Shown here: piece by piece, positions 6,768-15,093 of the stretch
Layout: the number at the start of each line of letters is the position of its first letter
How positions within the stretch are numbered: position 1 is the stretch's first letter
Origin: Oscillospiraceae bacterium
GTDB lineage: Bacteria; Bacillota; Clostridia; Oscillospirales; CAG-272
NCBI GenBank assembly: GCA_015064585.1
Contig: SVRY01000021.1
Span: 1 to 42,665, forward strand
Direction of reading: 5' to 3'
Length of the DNA stretch: 42,665 nt
Notes under the pieces: model-generated
What the model was told of the DNA's origin: nothing
Database searches by the model: none
What the model saw: only the letters and a program-made list of their open reading frames with translations
Program-made: the position numbers and the translations under genes

Positions 6768-8453
6768 ATGAAAAAGTATTTATTGATTCTGCTTGCGCTC
6801 ATCACAGTACTAACATTAGTTGCTTGCGGAAGTAAGCCCGCAAACAAACCGAATGATTCCAATCCAACCGTCTCGGATCCTACAAACGAAACTCCCAAAG
6901 ATCCCACTGCGGAAAAACCGGGTGTAACCCTCGGATCCGATACAATGACAGTGTATATGAAAGAACCCGTCAAACTGGATTACACAGTTACCGGGTCGGA
7001 AACGCCTGTTTTCAAAACCACCAATCCCAACATTGTTACTGTTTCGGAAGACGGAACCATTACCGGTGTGACCCCCGGCAAGGCAGCAGTTTCGGTAAAG
7101 GTCGGCAATATCGAAAAAGCATGCATCATTACCGTTGAAACATACGCGCCCGCTGCTGCCGGAAAAACCGAAGAGGAACTGGGTATTCTGCCCCTGGGTA
7201 CCTACACCATCTCTTTGGCTGACGCCAACAAAACCCCCGTTACTTATAATGTGGATCCTTCCACACTGAAAGAAAGCTCCAACGCCGCCCAAACCATTTC
7301 TCTTTCCACCGGCGGCGAGTACACCGAATTTACCATTGTATATCAAACCATTGGTGACGATCCATATTATATTATTTGGATGAAGGATCAAAACCTGTAC
7401 AATCTCGCGCCCACTACCACAGGTTCGATTTCAGCAGGACGTGAAATCCTCATGTACTACAAAAAAACAGTCTCCGGCACTCTTGCCTATTATAACGATA
7501 TGGCAAACGGCTATAAATGGCATTTGCGTAAAAACGCAGACGGAACCTACACCTTCTACTCCCATATAAACGATGATTTCTGTCTTTCCTATAAAGACGG
7601 GAAGTTCGTTGCCGAAAAAGCCGACGGTGCCACCGGTATAACCTCTTTCCATCTTGAAATGAAGAAAAGAGGCACCACCCTCTTCAATCAGTATATCAGT
7701 TCGGAAGGCGCCATCACCTTGCGTCTGCCCGTTAAAGCAAAGACGCATGCCAAACTGACCGACGAGCGCGCACAAAAGTGGGCAAATGACCTGAACATTG
7801 CTTACGAAGCGTTTGTTGAATTGACCTCTTACCGCGTATACGATAACATTATCGTCAAAGCATACGAGCCGTGCGGTCACATCGGCTATGTTTACACCAA
7901 TTGTCAATACAACGTAATCTCAATCAGCCGCGACTTTATGGTTACAGACCTTGAAAAAATGGTTAAGCGTGACGCAGAAGCTGCCAGCGACTGGAATTTC
8001 TGCGCTATGCATGAAATGGGACATCTGTTTGACAGCCAGACCGGTTGGTATTTCGAATCCGACATGATGACCGACTTTAAGCTTGCCTACTGTCTGCAAA
8101 AGGGCGGCTCAGTCGCTCCTTCCGAGTTCCCCGCATCCACATATTTCACTTATGAAAACATTATAGACTGTTATTGCAGTCCCACACTGGGCGGAACCAT
8201 GGAATCCAAGGGCGCCTACGGCTTCTATCAAGCTGCTCACGTATTTATGCGCATCCAGCAGGAATTGGGTTGGGAGCCTTTCAAGCAAACCTTCAAGTGG
8301 TTTATTGACACCAACACCGTTCCCGCTGCTAAATACGATAAATTCTTTACCTTTGTGGATAAGGTAAGTGAATTCAGCGGCAAAAATATGCGGGATATGT
8401 TCAGTAAAAACGAGTGGAAGTATTTCTGCGAATACTATGGATATACCGGATAA
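6768..8453 (+). CDS. Lipoprotein with Ig-like, lectin-like and M60-like metallopeptidase domains
   Basis: 561 residues. A lipoprotein signal ends LTLVACG (Cys20) and a Pro/Asn/Asp linker follows. A BIG2-like Ig domain (about 50-130, TVYMKEPVKLDYTV ... GTITGVTPGKAAVSVKV) precedes a segment resembling a ricin-type beta-trefoil (about 145-310). A zinc peptidase domain contains HEMGHLFD (His415-His419) with a third-ligand Glu at 430, matching the HExxH-x(8-28)-E pattern of M60-like/enhancin peptidases, whose known members cut mucins and other glycoproteins. It is probably surface-tethered. The second ATG (6768) is used because GGAGG lies 8 bases before it. It is a paralogue of the next gene. The M60 assignment is by motif only. 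Confidence 0.78.
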   Translation: MKKYLLILLALITVLTLVACGSKPANKPNDSNPTVSDPTNETPKDPTAEKPGVTLGSDTMTVYMKEPVKLDYTVTGSETPVFKTTNPNIVTVSEDGTITGVTPGKAAVSVKVGNIEKACIITVETYAPAAAGKTEEELGILPLGTYTISLADANKTPVTYNVDPSTLKESSNAAQTISLSTGGEYTEFTIVYQTIGDDPYYIIWMKDQNLYNLAPTTTGSISAGREILMYYKKTVSGTLAYYNDMANGYKWHLRKNADGTYTFYSHINDDFCLSYKDGKFVAEKADGATGITSFHLEMKKRGTTLFNQYISSEGAITLRLPVKAKTHAKLTDERAQKWANDLNIAYEAFVELTSYRVYDNIIVKAYEPCGHIGYVYTNCQYNVISISRDFMVTDLEKMVKRDAEAASDWNFCAMHEMGHLFDSQTGWYFESDMMTDFKLAYCLQKGGSVAPSEFPASTYFTYENIIDCYCSPTLGGTMESKGAYGFYQAAHVFMRIQQELGWEPFKQTFKWFIDTNTVPAAKYDKFFTFVDKVSEFSGKNMRDMFSKNEWKYFCEYYGYTG

Positions 8454-8464
8454 TACTGCTTACA

Positions 8465-8496
8465 ACGGAGCTATCAAAAGTAGCTCCGTTTTTTTT
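8465..8496 (+). terminator. Rho-independent terminator after the first M60-like gene
   Basis: ACGGAGCTA (8465-8473) and TAGCTCCGT (8481-8489) form a 9-bp stem with a 7-base loop followed by a run of eight T. Confidence 0.92.
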
Positions 8497-8547
8497 GACA
8501 AAATTGTAAACAATCCATGAAATTTGAAATCCGACTATGTTTTATCC

Positions 8548-8576
8548 TTGACAAAATCGATGTTTTGCGTTAGAAT
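8548..8576 (+). promoter_or_regulatory. Promoter of the second M60-like lipoprotein gene
   Basis: TTGACA (8548-8553), a 17-base spacer and TAGAAT (8571-8576). The two paralogues are therefore transcribed separately. Confidence 0.85.
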
Positions 8577-8608
8577 GGAAACAACAAATATAAAAGGAGA
8601 TTTCAGAA

Positions 8609-10045
8609 ATGAAAAAACTGCTATTGCTAATTTCACTCTTGCTGGCACTGACTCTTTTAGTCGCATGTGGCAGCAAAAACCAAAATCCGGACACAGAAGA
8701 TCCCGATCAGCAAGGTGAAGAAAACAAGGGAAATGACGAAAAAGAAGAGAAAAAAGACCCCCAGTCTTCCAAACTCAATTTCGGTTTCTACACCATTTCC
8801 AATGCAGCCGGCAAATTCCTCGGTTCTCCCGAAGACAACAAAAAGCCCATCACTTTTGACGCAGAGCCCAAAAACATTTCTGTAGAAGAAGCAAACACCT
8901 GGACGATCGAACCCAAGATCAATGCAAAGGGTGAATTGGTATATGTTCTGTTCTGCACCTATGACCCTCATGGTGTTGCCGAGCCCGACAAGCTCCTCCC
9001 CAAGAAAGGTCTGCTTCGCCAAGCTTATTCCGAAACCAATGAAGCGCAGCAGTGGATCATCATCAAAAACGAAGATGGTACCGCCAAACTGATCAACAAG
9101 AAAAATCCCATGTTCTGCCTTGTTACCAATGACAAGGGTGAACCCGTTCTTGCTCTGACCGAAGAGGCAGGAGCTGAAGCCAATTGGAAAATCGAAGAAA
9201 AAACCCAGTTTGAACAATTCTTGACCTGGTACAGCGCTGACAGAAGAGTTATTTTCCAGCTTCCCAAGAACACCATTGAATATTCCGGCATTACTCCCGA
9301 ACGTATTCAGAAGTTCGTAGAAGATACCGTTACCATCTACGAAACCTACGTTGAATTCACTGATTTCGTAACCTATGATCATATCATCTTGAAGGCATAC
9401 GAAACCGAAGAACATATTGCATATGTTGTAAGCGGATATATGTGCGTTACTGCAGACAAGGACTTCATCGTTGAGGATCTGAAACGCATGGCAATTCGTT
9501 CCACCAAGCACAATGTAAATGACTGCAGCTTTATGATGCTGCATGAAATGGGTCATATGTTTGACCGCGGACAGAAGTGGAGCTTTGAAGGCGAAGCCAT
9601 GACCGACATCAAAGCGGCATATGTTCTGCATGCAAATCCTCAATTTGTAGCTGCTCCCTCCGAATTTGAACCTGCTACCTATTTCGATGCTTCCAATATT
9701 ACCGAAGCATACAAGAGACTGGGCGGTTCGTCTATGAACGGAACCGCTGAAGGCTACAGCATCTATTGCTGCGCTGCCATTTTCGTTGATATCATCCAGA
9801 ACAACATCAAGGATTGGGACAAGGTAAAAGAAATGTACCACTGGTATGCCAACAACATCAAGGATATCGATCCTGCGAAATGGTACATCGAAAACAACAA
9901 TCTGCCCGATGAAACCAAGATCAGCGATCAGGCTGCACGTTTGTATATGTTTATCGGAAAACTGTCCGAATATGGCGAAACAAATGTTATGGCTTTGATC
10001 AAAGAAGACGATTTCAAGAGCATGCTCGCTAAATGCGGCGGCTGA
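8609..10045 (+). CDS. Lipoprotein with lectin-like and M60-like metallopeptidase domains (paralogue)
   Basis: 478 residues. The lipobox LVACG (Cys20) is followed by a highly charged linker (Glu/Lys/Asp, about 25-55), a ricin-like region (FGFYTISNAAGKFL to about 205) and the peptidase domain with HEMGHMFD (His312-His316) and Glu327 in KWSFEGEAMTD. It aligns along its length with the preceding protein (ITxERxQKxxxD, ETYVEFTDFxxYDHIILKAYE, VAAPSEFxxxTYF) but lacks the Ig-like domain. The pair looks like an old tandem duplication that has diverged in its accessory domains. The RBS is AAAGGAG. The likely role is surface proteolysis of glycoproteins, inferred from the family motif. Confidence 0.78.
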   Translation: MKKLLLLISLLLALTLLVACGSKNQNPDTEDPDQQGEENKGNDEKEEKKDPQSSKLNFGFYTISNAAGKFLGSPEDNKKPITFDAEPKNISVEEANTWTIEPKINAKGELVYVLFCTYDPHGVAEPDKLLPKKGLLRQAYSETNEAQQWIIIKNEDGTAKLINKKNPMFCLVTNDKGEPVLALTEEAGAEANWKIEEKTQFEQFLTWYSADRRVIFQLPKNTIEYSGITPERIQKFVEDTVTIYETYVEFTDFVTYDHIILKAYETEEHIAYVVSGYMCVTADKDFIVEDLKRMAIRSTKHNVNDCSFMMLHEMGHMFDRGQKWSFEGEAMTDIKAAYVLHANPQFVAAPSEFEPATYFDASNITEAYKRLGGSSMNGTAEGYSIYCCAAIFVDIIQNNIKDWDKVKEMYHWYANNIKDIDPAKWYIENNNLPDETKISDQAARLYMFIGKLSEYGETNVMALIKEDDFKSMLAKCGG

Positions 10046-10055
10046 TACAATTCCT

Positions 10056-10097
10056 TAGCAAATAAAAAAGCGGCATCTGCCGCTTTTTTATTTGCTA
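10056..10097 (+). terminator. Long bidirectional hairpin terminator
   Basis: A perfect 19-bp stem (10056-10074 with 10079-10097) with loop ATCT. The core AAAAAAGCGGC/GCCGCTTTTTT provides A and T tracts on both sides, so it can stop transcription in either direction. Confidence 0.92.
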
Positions 10098-10138
10098 AAG
10101 ATCTTTTTATATTTTTTTCAAAAAATCTTGTTTCTTTC

Positions 10139-10167
10139 TTGCCAAAATGCACAAAATGTGATAAACT
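10139..10167 (+). promoter_or_regulatory. Promoter of the anchored LRR gene
   Basis: TTGCCA (10139-10144), a 17-base spacer and TAAACT (10162-10167), about 30 bases before the start codon. Confidence 0.6.
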
Positions 10168-10198
10168 ATTGTTCGATATCATGTAGGAGAAAACACAT

Positions 10199-11308
10199 AT
10201 GAATAAAAAAACTTACCTGATTGTTGCGACGATAGTAGGCATAGTCTTACTGTTAATCGCCGTAATCGTTGGCATTTGGGCTTTCCTGAAAGCGGATGCC
10301 GACACCTGTTCGCATGACTATGACAATTTTATTTTGACAGGAAAGCCCGATTATAAAACTCCCGCCCAAGCCACCCGTACCTGCCAAATCTGCGGCCGGA
10401 TCGAATCTCTTTCCGTATATGCCGCCACCGGTCTGGAATACGAAACAAATGATGAAGGTATTACCTCCATCATAAATGCCGACGGCTTTTCCGGCAAGGT
10501 ACTTTATATTTCATCTGTCACCAAAGACGGTAAAAAAGTAACCGCCATTGAAGATTCTGTCTTTAGCGAAAAACGCTTTGAAGCACTGTATATTGAAGAC
10601 GGCATCGAGTATATTGCAAATTATGCCTTTGCCGACTGTCCCGTACTCAAACAGATCGAACTGCCTGCTTCTCTTTCAACATACGGAGATTATACCTTTG
10701 CCCATTGTCCAAAGCTTGACAGCATCACCCTTGCCGAGGGTTCCGCTGTAATAGGTGCCGATCAGTTCTATGAATGTAAAGCGTTAACAAATATTACACT
10801 TCCCGACACCATCACGCAAATTCCCACAGGTGCATTTTTAGGCTGTACCGCCCTTACAAGCATCACCCTGCCAAAGAATTTGACCGCTATTGGCGGATAT
10901 GCCTTTGCAGGTTGCCACGCTCTTTCCGAAGTCAACTTCCCCGACACACTGAAAGAGCTGTACCCCGAAAGCTTTGCGGGATGCACGTCACTTCGCAGTT
11001 TAATACTGCCCTCGCTCACACTTTTGTCACACAACACCTTCCTTGGCTGTACAGGACTGCAACGTGTATTCCTGCCCGGCACCATTGAAAAAATCGAAGT
11101 AAACGGCTCCGACGGACCATTTTTTTCATGCAGTGAAACGCTGGTCCTTTATACCGACGCAATCACACAACCCACCGGTTGGGCAAAGCATTTTCACAAC
11201 TATAACAGTGCCGTATCCGATGAGGATGGCGGCGAGCTTTCTGACGATGCTTATTTTTATCTGGAAGTGATCTACAACTGCAAACTATCCGATTTTCCGA
11301 ACAACTAA
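10199..11308 (+). CDS. Membrane-anchored BspA-like leucine-rich repeat protein
   Basis: 369 residues. An uncleaved-looking N-terminal anchor (YLIVATIVGIVLLLIAVIVG) is followed by a short Cys-containing region (CSHDYDNF ... TRTCQICGRIE) of the kind seen in many Clostridial exported proteins. About eight LRR_5 repeats follow (about 100-320) with the pattern ITLPDTITQIPTGAFLGCTAL. It differs from the dockerin-bearing LRR protein at 412-1683 in attachment (transmembrane anchor, no dockerin), so the two probably display similar scaffolds in different places. RBS TAGGAG. Malonyl or sugar binding cannot be deduced. Confidence 0.83.
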   Translation: MNKKTYLIVATIVGIVLLLIAVIVGIWAFLKADADTCSHDYDNFILTGKPDYKTPAQATRTCQICGRIESLSVYAATGLEYETNDEGITSIINADGFSGKVLYISSVTKDGKKVTAIEDSVFSEKRFEALYIEDGIEYIANYAFADCPVLKQIELPASLSTYGDYTFAHCPKLDSITLAEGSAVIGADQFYECKALTNITLPDTITQIPTGAFLGCTALTSITLPKNLTAIGGYAFAGCHALSEVNFPDTLKELYPESFAGCTSLRSLILPSLTLLSHNTFLGCTGLQRVFLPGTIEKIEVNGSDGPFFSCSETLVLYTDAITQPTGWAKHFHNYNSAVSDEDGGELSDDAYFYLEVIYNCKLSDFPNN

Positions 11309-11339
11309 GTATATATACAATTGAAAGGCGGTTTTTGAT

Positions 11340-12776
11340 ATGAAACGTTCAAGCGGTGTGCTCATGCATGTATCTTCTTTGTGGGATGATTACTCTGTAG
11401 GTTCTTTTGGCGAATGCGCACGCAGATGGGTCGATTTTTTAGCGGATTGCGGCTTTGGCATCTGGCAGGTTCTTCCCTTCTGTTTGCCTGATGAATGCGA
11501 CTCTCCCTACAAGTCTTTCAGTGCATTCAGCGGCAACCCCAATTTTATTGATCTTGTAACTTTGCGTATTGAAGGACTGCTAACCGAGGCAGAGCTTGCG
11601 CAAGCCAAACAATACTCTCCTTACCTTTGCGAATTTAACCGTCTGAGAAAAGAACGTCTTTCTTTGCTTTCCAAAGCAGAAAAGCGTTTTACAGACAAAA
11701 AAGCCATCGCCGATTTTTTAGCATCGCACCCTCACACAGCACAGTTCTGCCTTTTCATGGCGCTCAAAAAAGCCAATAACGATCTTCCTTGGTATGAATG
11801 GACAAATGAAACCCCCGATGTAGATGCCCTGTCCCTTTGGCAGTTCACACAGTACATCTTTTTCAAACAGTGGAAATCACTCAAAGAATATGCCAACAGC
11901 CGCGGCATTTCCATCATCGGTGACATACCGATCTATGTTGCCCTTGACAGTGCCGATGTATGGGCAAGCCCCGAACAGTTCCAATTGGATGAACGCCGCC
12001 GTCCACGCTGTGTAGCCGGCGTACCGCCCGATTACTTCTGCGAAGACGGACAGCTTTGGGGAAATCCCCTTTATGATTGGGATGTTATGGAAAAAGACGG
12101 ATTTGGCTGGTGGCAGGAACGTATGCGCTTTATGACCGAGCTGTTTGACGGCGTACGCATTGACCATTTCAGAGGGCTGGAATCTTACTATAGTATTCCC
12201 GCCGCCGATACCAATGCCAAAAACGGCAAATGGGTCAAAGGACCCGGTATGAAGCTGATCAACGCTTTACGAGAGGTATGCGGCAAAAAACTTCTGATCG
12301 CCGAGGATTTGGGCGATATAACCCCCGAGGTAGAAAAGCTGGTAAAAGACAGCGGCTGCCCCGGTATGCGCGTACTGCAATTTGCTTTCCTTGGCGATGA
12401 AAACTCCCCCCACCTGCCCCACAACTATCCCGAAAACTGTATTGCTTACACAGGAACCCACGACAATAACACTTTGCTTGGTTATGTTTGGGAACTGGAT
12501 AACGAAACCCGCAAAAAGTTAATGACCTATTGCGGTTATTCGGGTGAGCATTGGAACCGCAGCTATGACACCATTCTGCGCACGATGTTCGCAAGCCACG
12601 CCGGAACAGTCATCATTCCCGTGCAGGATCTGCTGCTCTATGGTGCAGATACCCGCTTGAATACCCCCGGCAGTATTGATGGCAACTGGCGTTTCCGTAT
12701 TACCAAAGAACAGCTTGCCACTGCCGACCGCGAAAAGTTCAAGCTGTGGAACCGCTTATATCAGCGCAACCGATAA
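11340..12776 (+). CDS. malQ: 4-alpha-glucanotransferase (amylomaltase), GH77
   Basis: 478 residues, the usual length of the short bacterial GH77 enzymes. It transfers alpha-1,4-glucan segments between maltodextrins in the cytoplasm. Motifs in order: SSGVLMHVSSL at the N-terminus; IIGDIPIYVALDSADVW (about 192-208); FDGVRIDHFRG with the nucleophile Asp275; LLIAEDLGDITPEV with the acid/base Glu322; and YTGTHDNNT with the transition-state Asp. The start has AAAGGCGG upstream. It begins 31 bases after the LRR gene and could be read from that promoter. No other glycogen or maltose genes are in the window. Confidence 0.95.
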   Translation: MKRSSGVLMHVSSLWDDYSVGSFGECARRWVDFLADCGFGIWQVLPFCLPDECDSPYKSFSAFSGNPNFIDLVTLRIEGLLTEAELAQAKQYSPYLCEFNRLRKERLSLLSKAEKRFTDKKAIADFLASHPHTAQFCLFMALKKANNDLPWYEWTNETPDVDALSLWQFTQYIFFKQWKSLKEYANSRGISIIGDIPIYVALDSADVWASPEQFQLDERRRPRCVAGVPPDYFCEDGQLWGNPLYDWDVMEKDGFGWWQERMRFMTELFDGVRIDHFRGLESYYSIPAADTNAKNGKWVKGPGMKLINALREVCGKKLLIAEDLGDITPEVEKLVKDSGCPGMRVLQFAFLGDENSPHLPHNYPENCIAYTGTHDNNTLLGYVWELDNETRKKLMTYCGYSGEHWNRSYDTILRTMFASHAGTVIIPVQDLLLYGADTRLNTPGSIDGNWRFRITKEQLATADREKFKLWNRLYQRNR

Positions 12777-12821
12777 TACACTTCCCGTTTTTCACATATT
12801 TTCGATATAAAAAACATTCTC

Positions 12822-12851
12822 AAAAGGGCACTGCAAAAAGTGTCCTTTTTT
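12822..12851 (+). terminator. Terminator after malQ
   Basis: AAAAGGGCACT (12822-12832) pairs with AGTGTCCTTTT (12839-12849) with one G.T pair; six T close the element. It separates malQ from the MarR-ABC operon. Confidence 0.82.
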
Positions 12852-12853
12852 GC

Positions 12854-12882
12854 TTGACAAATTTCTCCATGCATGCTAAAAT
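12854..12882 (+). promoter_or_regulatory. Promoter of the marR-ABC operon
   Basis: TTGACA (12854-12859), a 17-base spacer and TAAAAT (12877-12882). It lies directly upstream of the twin operator palindromes. Confidence 0.88.
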
Positions 12883-12883
12883 C

Positions 12884-12915
12884 GTTGCATACGCAACCGT
12901 TGCAAGCGCAACGGT
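12884..12915 (+). promoter_or_regulatory. Twin MarR operator palindromes
   Basis: Two copies of GTTGC-N4-GCAAC lie in tandem: GTTGCATACGCAAC at 12884-12897 and GTTGCAAGCGCAAC at 12899-12912. The second extends to a perfect 20-bp palindrome (12896-12915). They begin immediately after the -10 hexamer and cover the transcription start, so a bound repressor would block initiation. Binding by the adjacent MarR protein is inferred from position and symmetry. Confidence 0.75.
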
Positions 12916-12934
12916 TTTGAATCGGGAGGTATCC

Positions 12935-13378
12935 ATGCCCAAAATCATGAAAAGTCTGAACAGCATCAGCCGCTGTCAGTCAATCTACCGCGCCGAACAG
13001 CTCCCCTGCGATCTTTGTGCTTGCCATCACACCTTTGTTTTGGCTATCTGCCGCAATCCGGGCAGATCTCAAGAGGAACTTTCCCGTGATATTTGTCTGA
13101 ATAAAAGCACTGTTGCAAGAACACTGACGCAGTTAGAAGAACGGGGATATGTTCTGCGCATTCCCAATCCAAACGACAAGCGCCAATTGCTCATTTACCC
13201 TACCAATAAAATGCAGTCAATTCTGCCGGAAATACGCTCCATTACCTCCAAATGGAACGATCTGATCTCCGATGGAATCTCCCCCGAGGAAATGGCTGTT
13301 TTTGAATCGGTTCTTCACCGTATGGAGCAAAGCGCCAGAATGTTGGTACAGTCCGGGGAGGGGATAAACAAAAAATGA
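12935..13378 (+). CDS. MarR-family transcriptional repressor of the ABC exporter operon
   Basis: 147 residues. The winged helix is clear: RSQEELSRDICLNKSTVART is the recognition region and RIPNPNDKRQLLIYPT the wing, with helices for dimerisation at both ends. Three cysteines sit together in CDLCACH near residue 30. The ATG at 12935 follows GGGAGG; longer in-frame starts lie upstream of the promoter and are excluded. It overlaps the first ABC gene by ATGA, so it is co-translated with its likely target. It probably represses its own operon until a small molecule binds. Confidence 0.9.
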   Translation: MPKIMKSLNSISRCQSIYRAEQLPCDLCACHHTFVLAICRNPGRSQEELSRDICLNKSTVARTLTQLEERGYVLRIPNPNDKRQLLIYPTNKMQSILPEIRSITSKWNDLISDGISPEEMAVFESVLHRMEQSARMLVQSGEGINKK

Positions 13379-15093
13379 AATTTTTAATCTCATATTTGAA
13401 ACCTTACAAATACCGTATGCTCCTTGGCTTTTCCATCAAGGTCACAGGCACAATGGCGGAACTGTTTCTGCCTTTTATCCTAACCCACATTCTAAACAAT
13501 GTCATTGGAACACTTGACCTGCGTCGCGTTGTCCTTTTTGGCATACTGATGATCCTATGCGCCGGCGCGGCATATGCCTGCAATATCATTGCCAACCGCA
13601 TGGCAGCCCGCATTTCCAAAGATTTTGCAAAAGAAATGCGCAAAGATCTCTTCGCCAAAACGCTGTATCTGTCCTGCCGAGATACCGACCGATTCACCAT
13701 TCCTTCTCTGGAATCGCGTATCACAAGTGATACATACAATGTACACAGCTTTGTAAGCATGATGCAGCGAATGGGGGTGCGAGCCCCGATCTTATTGTTG
13801 GGCGGTATGACCATCAGCTTTATTTTAGACCCCTTTTTGGCACTGGTCATGCTTTTCATGCTTCCTTTCATCTTTGTCACTGTCTATTTTATATCCCGCA
13901 AGGGTGTTCCGCTGTACACCAAGGTGCAACATTCGGTAGACGATATGGTACGTGTTGTGCGTGAAGATACACAAGGCATCCGAGTGATCAAAGCGCTTTC
14001 CAAAAACGATTATGAAAACCGCCGCTATGACACAGTCAACCGCCGCCTATCAGCAGATGAACGCCGCGCCGGCATTATTATGGGAATTGTCAATCCCGCA
14101 ATGACCATGTTAATGAACTTAGGTATTGCCGCTGTTGTGGCGCTCAGTGCTCTGCGCGTGTCAAAGAATCTGTCCTCTCCTGCCACAGTTATTGCCTTCA
14201 TGCAATATTTTACCTTGATCTCCATGGCAATGATGTCCCTTTCCCGCATTTTTGTCATGTACACCAAATGCGCCGCTTCCGCGCGGCGTATTGCAGAGGT
14301 TATAGAAACGCCCGATCGTTTCTATGTAAAAAACGAACCTGCCAATTCTGCCGACACATCCCATATCCGCTTTGAAAAGGTGTCTTTTTCCTATTTCGGA
14401 AAGCAAAATAATCTGGAGAATATTTCCTTTTCTCTGCCGCGCGGCGGGAAATTGGGCATTATCGGTGCCACCGGCAGCGGAAAATCCACACTTGTGAAAC
14501 TGCTGCTGCGCTTTTACGAAATTGATTCGGGCGGTATTTACATTCACGGTAAGCCCCTTACCGCCTACACCAGAGAGGAACTTGCCGCACTGTTTGGTGT
14601 AGCCCTGCAAAACGATTTTCTGTACGCCGATTCCATTCGGGAAAACATTGATTTTGGCAGAGGACTTTCGGATGAACAGATCGTACATGGCGCCAAGATT
14701 GCGCAAGCCCATGATTTCATCACAGCCATTCCCGACGGCTATGATCATATTCTTTCATCCAAAGGCACTAATCTTTCGGGCGGTCAGCGGCAACGTTTGC
14801 TCATTGCCCGCGCCATTGCCGCCCATCCCGAAATTCTGGTACTGGACGATTCTTCCTCTGCGCTTGACTATAAAACAGATGCCAATTTGCGCGCCGCTTT
14901 GGTAAATGAAATGGCAGATACCACTGTTATCACCGTGGCACAGCGGGTCAGCTCGGTCAAAAACTGTGATCTGATCTTAGTCCTGGAGCAAGGAAAAATC
15001 ATCGGCATGGGTACCCATGAAGAACTTTTGGAAAGCTGTCCCGAATACCGTGAGATCAGTGATTCCCAGATGGGAGGTGCTTTTGTTGAATAG
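13375..15093 (+). CDS. Heterodimeric ABC exporter subunit with degenerate ATP site residues
   Basis: 572 residues: six-helix exporter membrane domain (about 1-310), then a nucleotide-binding domain. Walker A is GATGSGKST (364-372) and the signature is a canonical LSGGQ (467-471). The Walker B end is LVLDDSSSALD, with Asp492 in place of the catalytic Glu, and the switch His is Gln523 (VAQRVSS). That is the pattern of the non-catalytic half of a heterodimeric multidrug-type exporter. It starts within the marR stop codon and is followed by an overlapping partner gene. Substrate unknown; the MarR context suggests a toxic compound. Confidence 0.92.
   Translation: MKFLISYLKPYKYRMLLGFSIKVTGTMAELFLPFILTHILNNVIGTLDLRRVVLFGILMILCAGAAYACNIIANRMAARISKDFAKEMRKDLFAKTLYLSCRDTDRFTIPSLESRITSDTYNVHSFVSMMQRMGVRAPILLLGGMTISFILDPFLALVMLFMLPFIFVTVYFISRKGVPLYTKVQHSVDDMVRVVREDTQGIRVIKALSKNDYENRRYDTVNRRLSADERRAGIIMGIVNPAMTMLMNLGIAAVVALSALRVSKNLSSPATVIAFMQYFTLISMAMMSLSRIFVMYTKCAASARRIAEVIETPDRFYVKNEPANSADTSHIRFEKVSFSYFGKQNNLENISFSLPRGGKLGIIGATGSGKSTLVKLLLRFYEIDSGGIYIHGKPLTAYTREELAALFGVALQNDFLYADSIRENIDFGRGLSDEQIVHGAKIAQAHDFITAIPDGYDHILSSKGTNLSGGQRQRLLIARAIAAHPEILVLDDSSSALDYKTDANLRAALVNEMADTTVITVAQRVSSVKNCDLILVLEQGKIIGMGTHEELLESCPEYREISDSQMGGAFVE

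Noticed and set aside
8657-9841. 394-codon minus-strand ORF opposite the second M60-like gene
   Set aside because: It is a frame shadow of a gene with lipobox, domain motifs, promoter and terminator on the plus strand; its translation has no family resemblance.
15017-15085. Longer N-terminus for the second ABC subunit from the ATG at 15017
   Set aside because: It lies inside the preceding gene with no ribosome site; TTG 15086 has GGGAGG at ideal spacing.
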